Assembly (NCBI GenBank): GCA_031419835.1
Contig: JANOLP010000128.1
Coordinates: 1 to 24,938 of the forward strand
Source of the DNA: JALYOK01 sp031419835
GTDB taxonomy: Bacteria > Pseudomonadota > Gammaproteobacteria > Burkholderiales > JALYOK01
Length of the DNA stretch: 24,938 nt
Direction of reading: 5' to 3'
Part shown: piece by piece, positions 7,918 through 15,105 of the stretch
How positions within the stretch are numbered: the first letter of the stretch is position 1
Layout of the letters: each line of letters opens with the position of its first letter
Notes under the pieces: generated by a model
Databases searched by the model: none
The model's input: the letters and a program-made list of their open reading frames with translations, nothing else
Told to the model about the DNA's origin: nothing
Made by a program: the position numbers and the translations under genes

Positions 7918-8925
7918 ATGCTGATCGGATATTGGCTCCGCCGCCTTTTCTGGGCGATTCCCACGCTATTTGGTGTCGCGTTAATCGTCTTCGTTTTGTT
8001 GCGCGTGGTTCCCGGCGATCCCATCGCGATGTTGATTCCACCCGGTGCACGCGAAGCAGACATCGCCAACCTGCGCGAGCTTTACGGCCTCGACAAACCC
8101 ATCTGGCAGCAATTTGTTTCGTGGCTCGGCGCGGTCGCGCAGGGCAATTTCGGCAACTCCATTAGCTTGCGCGAGAATGTGTTGTCGCTCGTTTTGTCGC
8201 GACTACCCGCAACGTTGGAGCTGGCATTCCTTGCAGTCGCGATCGCGCTGCTCCTCGGCGTGTTATTTGCCGTGGCGAGCGTGTATTGGCGCGGTCGCTG
8301 GCCCGAGGCCCTCGCCGACGGATTCTCCGGATTGGCGCTGGCGATTCCCGATTTTTTATGGGGACTCATTTTCATTTTGCTATTGGGCGTATTGATTCCC
8401 GTCATGCCGATTTCCGGCCGGCTCGATCCGTCATTGGATTTCAATCCCACTACGCAATTCTTTTTTATCGAGAGCTTACTGCGCGGTGAATTTCGGGTAC
8501 TCGCGTCGCTGATTTCTCATTCGGTTTTGCCGGCGTTGGCATTGGCCTTGCCGCTGGCCGCGATGATCGCGCGCGTGTTGAAAAATTCGCTGAACGAGGC
8601 GATGAATCAAGATTACATCATGCTCGCGCGCGTCAAAGGCTTCACACGCCGTCGTATCATCTGGCGCGAAGCATTGCCCAATGCACTGATCCCGACCGTC
8701 GCGCTAACGGGCGTGCAGTTCACATTTCTGATCGGCGGCACGGTGCTGATTGAGTACATTTACTCGTATCCCGGCATCGGCAACATGGCCATCGGCGCGG
8801 TGATTCAGCGCGATCTGCCCCTGATACAAGGCCTGGTGCTGACTTTCGCGGTGTTGTTCATCGCGATTAATTGCTTGGTCGATGCCAGCTATCATTGGCT
8901 CAATCCGCGAGTGCGGCAGCGATGA
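7918..8925 (+). CDS. ABC transporter permease 1 (DppB/OppB type)
   Basis: A 335-residue inner-membrane protein with about six transmembrane segments (roughly 10-31, 99-122, 134-160, 203-220, 256-279, 301-322). It has the usual DppB-type N-terminus (RRLFWAIPTLFGVALIVFVLLRVVPGDP), followed by a periplasmic loop (LRELYGLDKPIWQQFVSWL). The cytoplasmic EAA-like loop, at about 231-262 (DYIMLARVKGF ... WREALPNALIP), contacts the ATPase subunits. Length is typical. It forms the solute channel with permease 2. No clear Shine-Dalgarno precedes the ATG; the hydrophobic N-terminus fixes the start well. The stop overlaps the next start as ATGA, which suggests translational coupling. Confidence 0.93.
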   Translation: MLIGYWLRRLFWAIPTLFGVALIVFVLLRVVPGDPIAMLIPPGAREADIANLRELYGLDKPIWQQFVSWLGAVAQGNFGNSISLRENVLSLVLSRLPATLELAFLAVAIALLLGVLFAVASVYWRGRWPEALADGFSGLALAIPDFLWGLIFILLLGVLIPVMPISGRLDPSLDFNPTTQFFFIESLLRGEFRVLASLISHSVLPALALALPLAAMIARVLKNSLNEAMNQDYIMLARVKGFTRRRIIWREALPNALIPTVALTGVQFTFLIGGTVLIEYIYSYPGIGNMAIGAVIQRDLPLIQGLVLTFAVLFIAINCLVDASYHWLNPRVRQR

Positions 8926-9758
8926 ATCGGTTCGCATGGAATAAGCAACTCATCTTTGGGCTACTTGTTTTGGGTTTGATGTTGCTGGCCGCCATCGCGG
9001 CGCCGTGGCTTGCGCGCCACGATCCACTCGAACAGGACCTGATGAGTTCGTTTGCGCCACCGTTTTGGCACCGCGATTTTGACGGTAATTTTTTGTTCGG
9101 CGCCGATAGTTTGGGGCGCGATATTGGGTCGCGTTTGTTGCACGGTACGCGCGTCGCCTTGATCGTAGCCTTTGTCGCAGCATTGCTAGCAGGCTTGCTA
9201 GGAACCGCGCTGGGCTTGGCTGCCGGCTACTTCGGCGGCAAAGTCGATGCGCTCATTTCGCGGCTCGTTGAAATTTGGATGAGCTTTCCGCCGGTGTTGT
9301 TGTCGATTGTTCTTGCTGCGGTGATCGGGCCCGGATTGCTAACGGTGATTGTCGCCATTGTGGTTATCGACTGGACTCGATTTTGCCGCATCGTCCGCGC
9401 CGAAACTCTGGCGCAGCGCGAGTTGGATTACGTTACTTCGGCAGTCACGATCGGACTCAAACCATGGCAAATTTTGTGGAGCGAAATTCTGCCGAACATT
9501 GCACCACTGCTGTTGGTTTTGTTCAGCATGGAAATGGGTATCGCGATCGTCGTCGAGGCTATTTTGAGTTTCGTTGGGCTAAGTGTCGCATCGGGCGCCG
9601 CGACCTGGGGCGGCATGATTTCCGAAGGGCGACTATATGTGAACCAAGCCTGGTGGCTGATGGCGTTACCGATGTTGTGCATCATCGTCGCGGTGTTGGG
9701 AATGAACGCATTGGGCGACGGACTAAAACGCGCGCTGGATCGTGGTGAGAAATCATGA
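8922..9758 (+). CDS. ABC transporter permease 2 (DppC/OppC type)
   Basis: A 278-residue inner-membrane protein. The start at 8922 is chosen because it overlaps the previous stop by four bases (ATGA). A longer TTG frame would add residues without family similarity. Landmarks of DppC-type permeases are present: one N-terminal membrane segment (10-30), the motif FGADSLGRDIGSRLLHGTR at about 59-77, and a block of five further segments. The EAA loop is at about 169-197 (DYVTSAVTIGLKPWQILWSEILPN), and AATWGGMISEGR is near 226-237. It pairs with permease 1. Its stop again overlaps the following ATPase start as ATGA. Confidence 0.93.
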   Translation: MNRFAWNKQLIFGLLVLGLMLLAAIAAPWLARHDPLEQDLMSSFAPPFWHRDFDGNFLFGADSLGRDIGSRLLHGTRVALIVAFVAALLAGLLGTALGLAAGYFGGKVDALISRLVEIWMSFPPVLLSIVLAAVIGPGLLTVIVAIVVIDWTRFCRIVRAETLAQRELDYVTSAVTIGLKPWQILWSEILPNIAPLLLVLFSMEMGIAIVVEAILSFVGLSVASGAATWGGMISEGRLYVNQAWWLMALPMLCIIVAVLGMNALGDGLKRALDRGEKS

Positions 9759-10609
9759 CGATTCTCGATATCAAATCGCTTTATCTCGATATCCGCCAGC
9801 CGATTTTGCGCGGCGTGTCGCTGCAAATCAAAGAAGGCGAAGTCCACGGACTCGTCGGCGAATCCGGCGCGGGCAAAACCATGGTCGGAAAATGCGTGCT
9901 CGGTTTGTTGCCGGAACATGCCAAGGTCACGCATGGTTATATAAATTTCGACGGCCGCGAGCTCCTCAAAATTCATGCGGCCGAATGGCGCGATCTATTG
10001 GGACGCGACATCACGCTTATCCCGCAAAATCCGATGACGGCGCTCAATCCCGTCAAACGCATCGAGCCGCAAATCACCGATGTGTTGCAACTTCACTTAG
10101 GCATGACTGCAACTGCCGCAAAGCGGCGCGCGGCGGAGTTGCTTAACGACGTACATATCCGTGAAATCGATCGTGTGCTCAAGCAATTTCCTCACGAGCT
10201 TTCCGGCGGTATGCGCCAGCGCGTGTTGATCGCGATCGCGTTCGCGTGCAAACCTAAGCTGATCATCGCCGACGAGCCGACCACGGCGCTGGACGTAACG
10301 GTGCAGCGGCAAATCTTGCGTTTGATCAAAGAACTTCAGGCAAACTCGAATACCGCGATTTTATTCATCACCCACGATCTCGGCGTAGTCGCCAAGATTT
10401 GCAATCGCGTCAGCGTGATTCATTCGGGGCGTATTTTGGAATCGAATTCGGCGGCGGACTTATTCGCGCAACCGAAGCACCCTTACACTCAAGCGCTGCT
10501 CGCGGCGACGCCGCGCTTTGATCGTCCGGCGGATGCGTTGCATCCTGTGCCGGCGGAGTTGATCGATGCGCTGTGGGGCGAGGCTCGAGTCCATGATGCG
10601 GGGCGGTAG
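9755..10609 (+). CDS. ABC transporter ATP-binding protein 1 (DppD/OppD type)
   Basis: A 284-residue cytoplasmic ATPase that energises the importer. Visible motifs: Walker A GESGAGKT (35-42), Q-loop Gln91 in LIPQNPMTALNP, signature LSGGM (149-153), Walker B LIIADEP (169-175), D-loop TTALD, and switch His207 in FITHDLG. The C-terminal KHPYTQALLAATPRF segment is typical of the oligopeptide/dipeptide group, although the cysteine-rich iron-sulphur motif that many DppD proteins carry after it is absent. The start overlaps the permease stop by four bases. It is shorter than the usual 320 to 330 residues of DppD. A palindromic repeat lies between it and the second ATPase gene, interrupting an otherwise gapless run. 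Confidence 0.93.
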   Translation: MTILDIKSLYLDIRQPILRGVSLQIKEGEVHGLVGESGAGKTMVGKCVLGLLPEHAKVTHGYINFDGRELLKIHAAEWRDLLGRDITLIPQNPMTALNPVKRIEPQITDVLQLHLGMTATAAKRRAAELLNDVHIREIDRVLKQFPHELSGGMRQRVLIAIAFACKPKLIIADEPTTALDVTVQRQILRLIKELQANSNTAILFITHDLGVVAKICNRVSVIHSGRILESNSAADLFAQPKHPYTQALLAATPRFDRPADALHPVPAELIDALWGEARVHDAGR

Positions 10610-10647
10610 CTGGGAACTTTATGAGTGAGCGACTCGATTTCGCCGCG

Positions 10648-10730
10648 CCCCCTCACCCCAATTGCTCTCCCGCACACGGGAGAGGGAGTCGAATCCCCTC
10701 GCCCCTTTGGGGAGGGTCAGGGTGAGGGGC
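10648..10730. repeat. GC-rich palindromic element, family C, copy 2
   Basis: The element starts CCCCTCACCCC and ends GGTGAGGGGC. It contains one hairpin CTCTCCCG/CGGGAGAG and a second CCCCT-TT-GGGG hairpin. The copy at 21552 carries the same parts in reverse order, so it is the same element in the opposite orientation. It fills most of the 150-base gap between the two ATPase genes. Confidence 0.85.
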
Positions 10731-10759
10731 GGCGGTAGCGGTGCCGATCGCACGAATTC

Positions 10760-11581
10760 ATGCCGCTAATCTCGATTCGAAGCCTAAGCCTCGCTTTGCC
10801 CGATCGCGCGGCGAAACCGCTGTTCGGCCGCGCGCCGATGCGGGAAATTTTGCGCGATATTAATTTGGATATCGAAGGCGGCGAGCGGTTGGGCATTGTC
10901 GGCGAATCGGGTTCAGGAAAAACCACGCTGGGTCGAACCCTGCTACGTTTGTACGAGCCCACTGCGGGCACCATCCATTTCGCCGGGCAAGACATTACCC
11001 AACTTTCCGAAAAGGAGATGCGTCCGCTTCGCGCGCGCATGCAGATGGCGTTTCAAGATCCGCAATCGTCGCTCAATCCACGGCACCGTATCGAAGATAT
11101 TTTGGCGCAACCCTTGCTCGCATTCGGTCGCGTGAAAAATCGCGACGAAGGTCGCGAATGCGCGGTGGCGTTGCTTGCTCGCGTCGGCCTGCCCACAAAC
11201 TTTGTGAATCGTTTTCCGCACGAGTTATCCGGCGGCCAGCGTCAGCGCGTCGGTATCGCCCGCGCAATTGCGCTCAAACCGCAGTTCATCGTCGCCGATG
11301 AAATTGTTTCAGGTTTGGATGTGTCGACGAAGGCGCAAATTTTGGCGTTGCTGCGCGAACTCAAACCCGAGAACGATCAAGCGCTGATGTTCATCAGTCA
11401 TGATCTGTCGGTTGTGCGCGTGCTATGCGACCGCGTTGCGGTGATGCAAAAAGGCGAGATCGTCGAAATGGGCGCGTGCGAAACCGTTTTTGGCGATCCA
11501 CAACATGCTTATACGAAGGAATTATTGCGCGCGATCCCGCTGCCCGACGTCGATCCCGATTGGGTCAACGCGGTACAATAA
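10760..11581 (+). CDS. ABC transporter ATP-binding protein 2 (DppF/OppF type)
   Basis: A 273-residue cytoplasmic ATPase, the partner of ATP-binding protein 1. Motifs: Walker A GESGSGKT (48-55), Q-loop Gln99 in MAFQDPQSSLNP, signature LSGGQ (156-160), Walker B FIVADE (177-181) followed by Ile where most homologues have Pro (DEI instead of DEP), D-loop SGLD, and switch His214 in FISHDLSVV. The C-terminal HAYTKELLRAIP is typical of the group. The proline change is known as variation in this family and does not remove catalytic residues. The ATG at 10760 gives the usual short lead to the first strand (PLISIRSLSL). No Shine-Dalgarno is visible, so initiation may depend on the structure made by the repeat upstream. 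Confidence 0.93.
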   Translation: MPLISIRSLSLALPDRAAKPLFGRAPMREILRDINLDIEGGERLGIVGESGSGKTTLGRTLLRLYEPTAGTIHFAGQDITQLSEKEMRPLRARMQMAFQDPQSSLNPRHRIEDILAQPLLAFGRVKNRDEGRECAVALLARVGLPTNFVNRFPHELSGGQRQRVGIARAIALKPQFIVADEIVSGLDVSTKAQILALLRELKPENDQALMFISHDLSVVRVLCDRVAVMQKGEIVEMGACETVFGDPQHAYTKELLRAIPLPDVDPDWVNAVQ

Positions 11582-11605
11582 CCCAGTCAACAAAAGGAGA
11601 AATGT

Positions 11606-12343
11606 ATGCAGATCAAAGGCAGTGTTGTTCTGGTCACCGGCACCAATCGCGGAGTCGGTCGCGCGACAGTCAAAGTCTTGATGGAACAAGGCGCCGCAAA
11701 AGTCTACGCTGCGGCTCGCGACGCCGGCAAAATCGCCGATCTCGTCGCCGCGTATCCGGGTAAGGTCGAAGCGATTGCGTTGGACATCACTAAGCCCGAA
11801 CAAGTCAGCGCCGCTGCGGCGCGCGCACGCGATGTGAATTTGCTGATCAATAATGCCGGCGTGAATAAAATGCGTGGTTTTATCGCAGCCAGCGGCATTG
11901 ACGATGCGCGCGCCGAAATGGAAGCGAATTATTTCGGCACGCTTTCGATGTGCCGCGGGTTCGCACCCGTACTCAAAGCCAATGGCGGCGGTGCGATCAT
12001 CAATGTGATTTCTATCGCCGGGCGCGTGACGATTCCAATGCTGGGTTCTTACTGCGCATCGAAATGGGCGCTGTTTTCGTTGACGCAGGGCGTGCGCGCC
12101 GAGTTGGCCAAGCAAGGTACGCTGGTCGTTAGCGTCAATCCGGGCGCGATCGACACTGACATGGCGAAGGGCATAGAAATGGCTAAGCTTGATCCCGCCG
12201 ATGTCGCGCGTCAATCGCTGAAAGCCGTGGAAGATGGCGTCGAAGATATTTACGTCGGCGACATGGCACAAGGCACGATTCAAGGCGTTCGCGCCGATGA
12301 AAAAGCGGTTGAAAAACAGCTCGCCGGCATGTTACCGATGTAA
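11606..12343 (+). CDS. Short-chain dehydrogenase/reductase (SDR)
   Basis: A 245-residue NAD(P)-dependent oxidoreductase of the classical SDR fold. The cofactor motif is TGTNRGVG (residues 11-18), NNAG is at 82-85, the catalytic Ser is 136 (INVIS), and YCASK gives Tyr149 and Lys153. Asn107 in MEANYFG is the fourth member of the tetrad. The specific substrate is not evident. The start is supported by AAGGAG at 11594-11599, 6 bases before the ATG. It follows the second ATPase gene by only 24 bases, so it may be the last gene of the importer operon and act on the imported compound. This is inference from position. Confidence 0.9.
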   Translation: MQIKGSVVLVTGTNRGVGRATVKVLMEQGAAKVYAAARDAGKIADLVAAYPGKVEAIALDITKPEQVSAAAARARDVNLLINNAGVNKMRGFIAASGIDDARAEMEANYFGTLSMCRGFAPVLKANGGGAIINVISIAGRVTIPMLGSYCASKWALFSLTQGVRAELAKQGTLVVSVNPGAIDTDMAKGIEMAKLDPADVARQSLKAVEDGVEDIYVGDMAQGTIQGVRADEKAVEKQLAGMLPM

Positions 12344-12431
12344 TTGGCCTCGCCACGAGGCAATAACCATGCGGCTCTCCAGGCAGGATGCTCGGTGAAC
12401 CGCGCTAACGTTAGTTCGCAGCCGCATACCA

Positions 12432-12878
12432 ATGAAAAATAGCAACACCTTCCTCCATTTCCATAAATTGTGGCTCGCGCTCGGCTGGGTTTGGATCGCC
12501 TGGGTCGTTTATCTATCGCTGATTCCCGAGCCGCCCGGCATGGATGGACCCTGGTGGGACAAAATCGGACACTCCGTGGCGTACACGGCGCTGATGTTGT
12601 GGTTTGCGCAACTCTATCGCGACCGTTCGAAGAGATTTTGGGTCGCGTTAGGCTTGGTAGGATTAGGCATCGCGATCGAATTTGCGCAAGAACAAACCGG
12701 CTACCGCCACTTTGAGGTTGCCGATATGGTCGCGGACGCATTCGGCGTCGCAGTTGGGTTCTTGTTGGCCGAGACGCCGCTGGGCAACGTATTGCGGTTG
12801 GTGGAGCGCGTCTTTTCGGTGTACTGGCGGCGCGTTACAGCAACGATGCGAAAGCCGAACGGCCGCCACTGGAAATAG
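12432..12878 (+). CDS. VanZ-like membrane protein
   Basis: A 148-residue protein with four predicted membrane segments (about 13-31, 46-61, 68-85, 100-114). Family features are DKIGHSVAYTALMLWF (43-58), the EFAQEQTGYRHFEVADMVADAFGVAVG stretch and the early SLIPEPP. Members are named after VanZ, linked to low-level teicoplanin resistance, but most act in unknown membrane processes and no resistance role is inferred here. The last dozen or so codons, from about base 12824, overlap the remnant of a TPR gene read in another frame. The natural C-terminus may therefore have been altered when that gene was deleted into it. Start is the ATG at 12432; the ribosome-binding site is weak. Confidence 0.8.
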   Translation: MKNSNTFLHFHKLWLALGWVWIAWVVYLSLIPEPPGMDGPWWDKIGHSVAYTALMLWFAQLYRDRSKRFWVALGLVGLGIAIEFAQEQTGYRHFEVADMVADAFGVAVGFLLAETPLGNVLRLVERVFSVYWRRVTATMRKPNGRHWK

Positions 12879-13206
12879 CCTACGCGGAAGCGATCGGCAA
12901 AGTCGTCGCGCTGTTTCCGCGCAATCAAGACATCGGCGCGCTCTACGCCGAAGCGTTGATGGATACGCGGCCGTGGGACTATTGGGAAGCGGGCGGCGCG
13001 CAATCGAAAGGTCGCGCCGGCGAAATTCTCGCGAGTTAGAACGCGTACTCAAAGACAATCCCGACCATTCGGGCGCGATTCACTACTATGGATTAGCTGA
13101 GGTGTACAAACAACGCGGCGATAAAGTAGGCGAAGAGGCGACGCGAAAATTGTTCAACAATGCCTGGGCGGAGCAGGGCGGGACGCTGGATCTGGCGAAA
13201 TTGTAG
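12824..13206 (+). pseudogene. Remnant of a tetratricopeptide-repeat protein gene
   Basis: Frame 2 from about 12824 reads as LAARYSNDAKAERPPLEIAY, then VVALFPRNQDIGALYAEALM and DTRPWDYWEAGG, ending at a TAG (13037-13039). The protein family continues ERVLKDNPDHSGAIHYY, which is found in frame 1 just at that point. A 1-base deletion near 13034 therefore explains the break. The text then jumps from AIHYY directly to GLAEVYKQRGDKVGEEATRK and the end DLAKL (stop 13204-13206). In this family those two parts are normally separated by a long middle region with IHAVEAS and MPSHIY motifs. The N-terminal part is also gone. So the gene has lost both its 5' end and its middle, and carries a frameshift. 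It lies between VanZ and a family D palindrome. Confidence 0.75.
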
Positions 13207-13212
13207 TTGTCA

Positions 13213-13311
13213 TGTCATCCTGAGCAACGCGAAGGATCTGCTTTTACATGCGGTGGTGATGCCACCGACTAAAAAAGCAGATTCTTCGTCGCCTTGCTCC
13301 TCAGAATGACA
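13213..13311. repeat. Palindromic intergenic element, family D, copy 1
   Basis: The 99-bp inverted repeat begins TGTCATCCTGAGCAACG and ends CTCAGAATGACA. It has AGGATCTGCTTTT and AAAAAAGCAGATT as inner arms and a central hairpin CGGTGG-CCACCG. It lies between the convergent TPR remnant and xthA, four bases from the xthA stop. It may help to end transcription from both sides. A second copy is at 19411. Confidence 0.88.
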
Positions 13312-13314
13312 TGC

Positions 13315-14082
13315 CTAAAGAGACAATTCAGCTATCACCGGCGTGTGATCCGACGGCCGTTCCAATTTACGCGGCGCTTTATCGATCACGCATGAGGTGC
13401 AACCAGTCGCCAGCGAATCGGAAAGCAAAATATGGTCGATGCGCAAGCCGTGATTACGCCGAAACCCCATCATGCGATAGTCCCACCAACTGTAGATTTT
13501 TTCCGGCTGCTCGAATAACCGAAAACTGTCCTTCAGGCCGAGATCGAGAAATGCGCGAAACGCATTACGCTCAGGCTCGCTCACCAACACATTGCCTTCC
13601 CACGCTTTCGGATCGTGCACATCGCGATCTTCCGGCGCGATGTTGTAATCGCCGAGCAACGCAAGTTTCGGGAAGCGCTTGATTTCCTCGGCGAGCCAAT
13701 CGCGTAGCGCGGCGAGCCATTTGAGTTTGTACTGATATTTGTCGGAATCGAGACTTTGGCCGTTCGGCATATAGGCGCATATCACGCGTACCCCATCGAA
13801 CGTCCCGGCGAGAATGCGTTTTTGCTCGTCATTGAAATTGGGAATGGCGTTCACAACGTCGAACGCCTCGGCCTTACTAATCAGCGCGACGCCGTTATAG
13901 GTTTTTTGGCCGGTGAATGTGGCGCGATAACCGAGCGCTTCGATTTCCGCTAACGGGAAATTTTTGTCCTCGAGCTTCGTTTCCTGCAAACACAACACAT
14001 CCGGTTGCGCTGAAGCCAGCCAATCGGCAACGTGGGGTAAACGAACTTTGAGCGAATTTACGTTCCACGTTGCGAGTTTCAC
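13315..14082 (-). CDS. xthA: Exodeoxyribonuclease III
   Basis: A 255-residue DNA-repair nuclease (AP endonuclease and 3'-5' exonuclease) of the exonuclease III/EEP family. All active-site blocks are present: WNVNSL with Asn7, QETK with Glu34, AYMPNG with Tyr104, GDYN with Asp145 and Asn147, RIDHIL with Asp216, and SDHTPV with Asp245 and His246. Length is close to the family's. The GTYNGVALISK-type segment (here TYNGVALISK) is also normal. The ATG overlaps the stop of the upstream DUF4124 gene as ATGA, so translation is probably coupled. The cluster prlC-DUF4124-xthA reads in one direction, although a terminator follows prlC. Confidence 0.95.
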   Translation of the reverse strand: MKLATWNVNSLKVRLPHVADWLASAQPDVLCLQETKLEDKNFPLAEIEALGYRATFTGQKTYNGVALISKAEAFDVVNAIPNFNDEQKRILAGTFDGVRVICAYMPNGQSLDSDKYQYKLKWLAALRDWLAEEIKRFPKLALLGDYNIAPEDRDVHDPKAWEGNVLVSEPERNAFRAFLDLGLKDSFRLFEQPEKIYSWWDYRMMGFRRNHGLRIDHILLSDSLATGCTSCVIDKAPRKLERPSDHTPVIAELSL

Positions 14083-14909
14083 CTCTTGATACCTTCCATT
14101 TCGTCGATTTGCTGCTTGCTAAGTTCTGGCTGGGGACCTGGTTGGTTTTTCGTCGCGCTGGGTGGCAAATCCGGCTCGTGGTATGGCCCGGTTCGAGCAT
14201 TTGGATCCGCTTTGTTGCTAAATGCAGGGGCCTCATTACTGCCCGTCGTGCCATTCTTACTGCCGTTACCACCGCCGCCACCCGCCGCGCCACCACCACC
14301 CGCGCCGACACCGGCTGTGCCACCGCCGCCAGCCGGATTGGGTAGTCCCTTCCCGTTACCGATATCTTCCTTTCGCGGCTTTGGCTTAGCATCCGCGCTG
14401 TTCGAATCTTTAACGTCTTTTGCGGCGTTCACTTTGAGGGGCGCGGCAGATTTAGGGTAGCCGGCCGCATCGAGCGCCGCATTCCACGTCGCCTCATTAA
14501 AACCTTTTATCGGCGTGTTTTTGCCTACTTGCAGGTCGGGGACGAATAATGCCCCGATCAGTTTTCTCAACTCTTTACCGTCCTCAATGCTTTTTTCTGG
14601 ATTCTTCTCAACGTGTGGCACGCCGCGCTTTACTAACAACGCCCGCCCCTGATCGCACGGTGCGCCGCAATCAGACGCATACAACACCACTGGATATCTC
14701 TTCGATGCATTGCGCGTCGCATAATCAAGTCCATCGCCTTCACTAACTCGATCATTCAGACGTTTCTTTTCGACCTTTTTTGCGTCGGCAGGCGGCGGCG
14801 TGTCCGAGTAATTGATTTTCCCGTCCGCGCCAATCCATTTATACAGCTCCGCAACGGCGGGCGTTCCAATCAAACCTAGTCCTAAAAGCAGCGTTGCGAG
14901 CCTATACAT
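14079..14909 (-). CDS. Secreted DUF4124 protein with glutaredoxin-like segment
   Basis: A 276-residue protein with a signal peptide (MYRLATLLLGLGLIGTPAVA) cut before ELYKW. A DUF4124 domain follows (YKWIGADGKINYSDTPPP). A thioredoxin/glutaredoxin-like segment comes next (YPVVLYASDCGAPCDQGRALLVKRGVPH), with its two cysteines spaced C-x3-C instead of the standard C-x2-C. Then come VPDLQVG and GFNEATWNAALDAAGY, which complete the glutaredoxin-like fold. The C-terminal third is low complexity: a Lys/Asp-rich stretch, a glycine-rich linker and a Pro-rich tail. It is probably a periplasmic or envelope-associated redox-like protein; its activity is unknown. The start at 14909 is chosen over the ATG two codons earlier because AAGGA then sits 5 bases upstream instead of touching the start codon. 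Confidence 0.8.
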   Translation of the reverse strand: MYRLATLLLGLGLIGTPAVAELYKWIGADGKINYSDTPPPADAKKVEKKRLNDRVSEGDGLDYATRNASKRYPVVLYASDCGAPCDQGRALLVKRGVPHVEKNPEKSIEDGKELRKLIGALFVPDLQVGKNTPIKGFNEATWNAALDAAGYPKSAAPLKVNAAKDVKDSNSADAKPKPRKEDIGNGKGLPNPAGGGGTAGVGAGGGGAAGGGGGNGSKNGTTGSNEAPAFSNKADPNARTGPYHEPDLPPSATKNQPGPQPELSKQQIDEMEGIKR

Positions 14910-15011
14910 TCGCATCCTTTATTATCTAATAATTATAAAAAAACAATAGTATACGAAATTATTCTAGATAAATAGTGAACTTTTGTGAATGATTTTTTTG
15001 ATCGGCAAGTT

Positions 15012-15041
15012 GAAAAAATAACGAGCGGCCACAACCCGCTC
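15012..15041 (-). terminator. Rho-independent terminator after prlC
   Basis: Read on the minus strand, GAGCGG and CCGCTC form a 6-bp stem with a 7-base loop (15023-15041). It is followed by GTTATTTTTTC, a short T run. It lies 65 bases past the prlC stop, where a terminator is expected. It separates prlC from the DUF4124-xthA pair, whose own promoter must then lie at about 14920-14980, an AT-rich stretch with TATACT on the minus strand. Confidence 0.75.
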
Positions 15042-15105
15042 TGACACTTGCGCCTGGCGCGATTGCCTTGAAGAGCTGCTCGGGCATTGCCGCTTAGGGC
15101 ATTGC

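Noticed and set aside
10621..10650. ATG at 10621 as a start for the second ATPase
   Set aside because: It is in another frame from the ATPase and runs into the family C repeat.
10760..11581. Walker B DEI instead of DEP in the second ATPase as a sign of inactivation
   Set aside because: The catalytic Asp and Glu are kept and all other motifs are intact. The proline position varies in this family.
11522..12283. Minus-strand open frame of 253 codons opposite the SDR gene
   Set aside because: It has no recognisable motif, and the SDR reads perfectly on the plus strand with a good ribosome-binding site.
14086..14460. Proline-rich open frame on the plus strand
   Set aside because: It is the complement of the glycine-rich and proline-rich tail of the DUF4124 gene, so the repeat look is a mirror effect.
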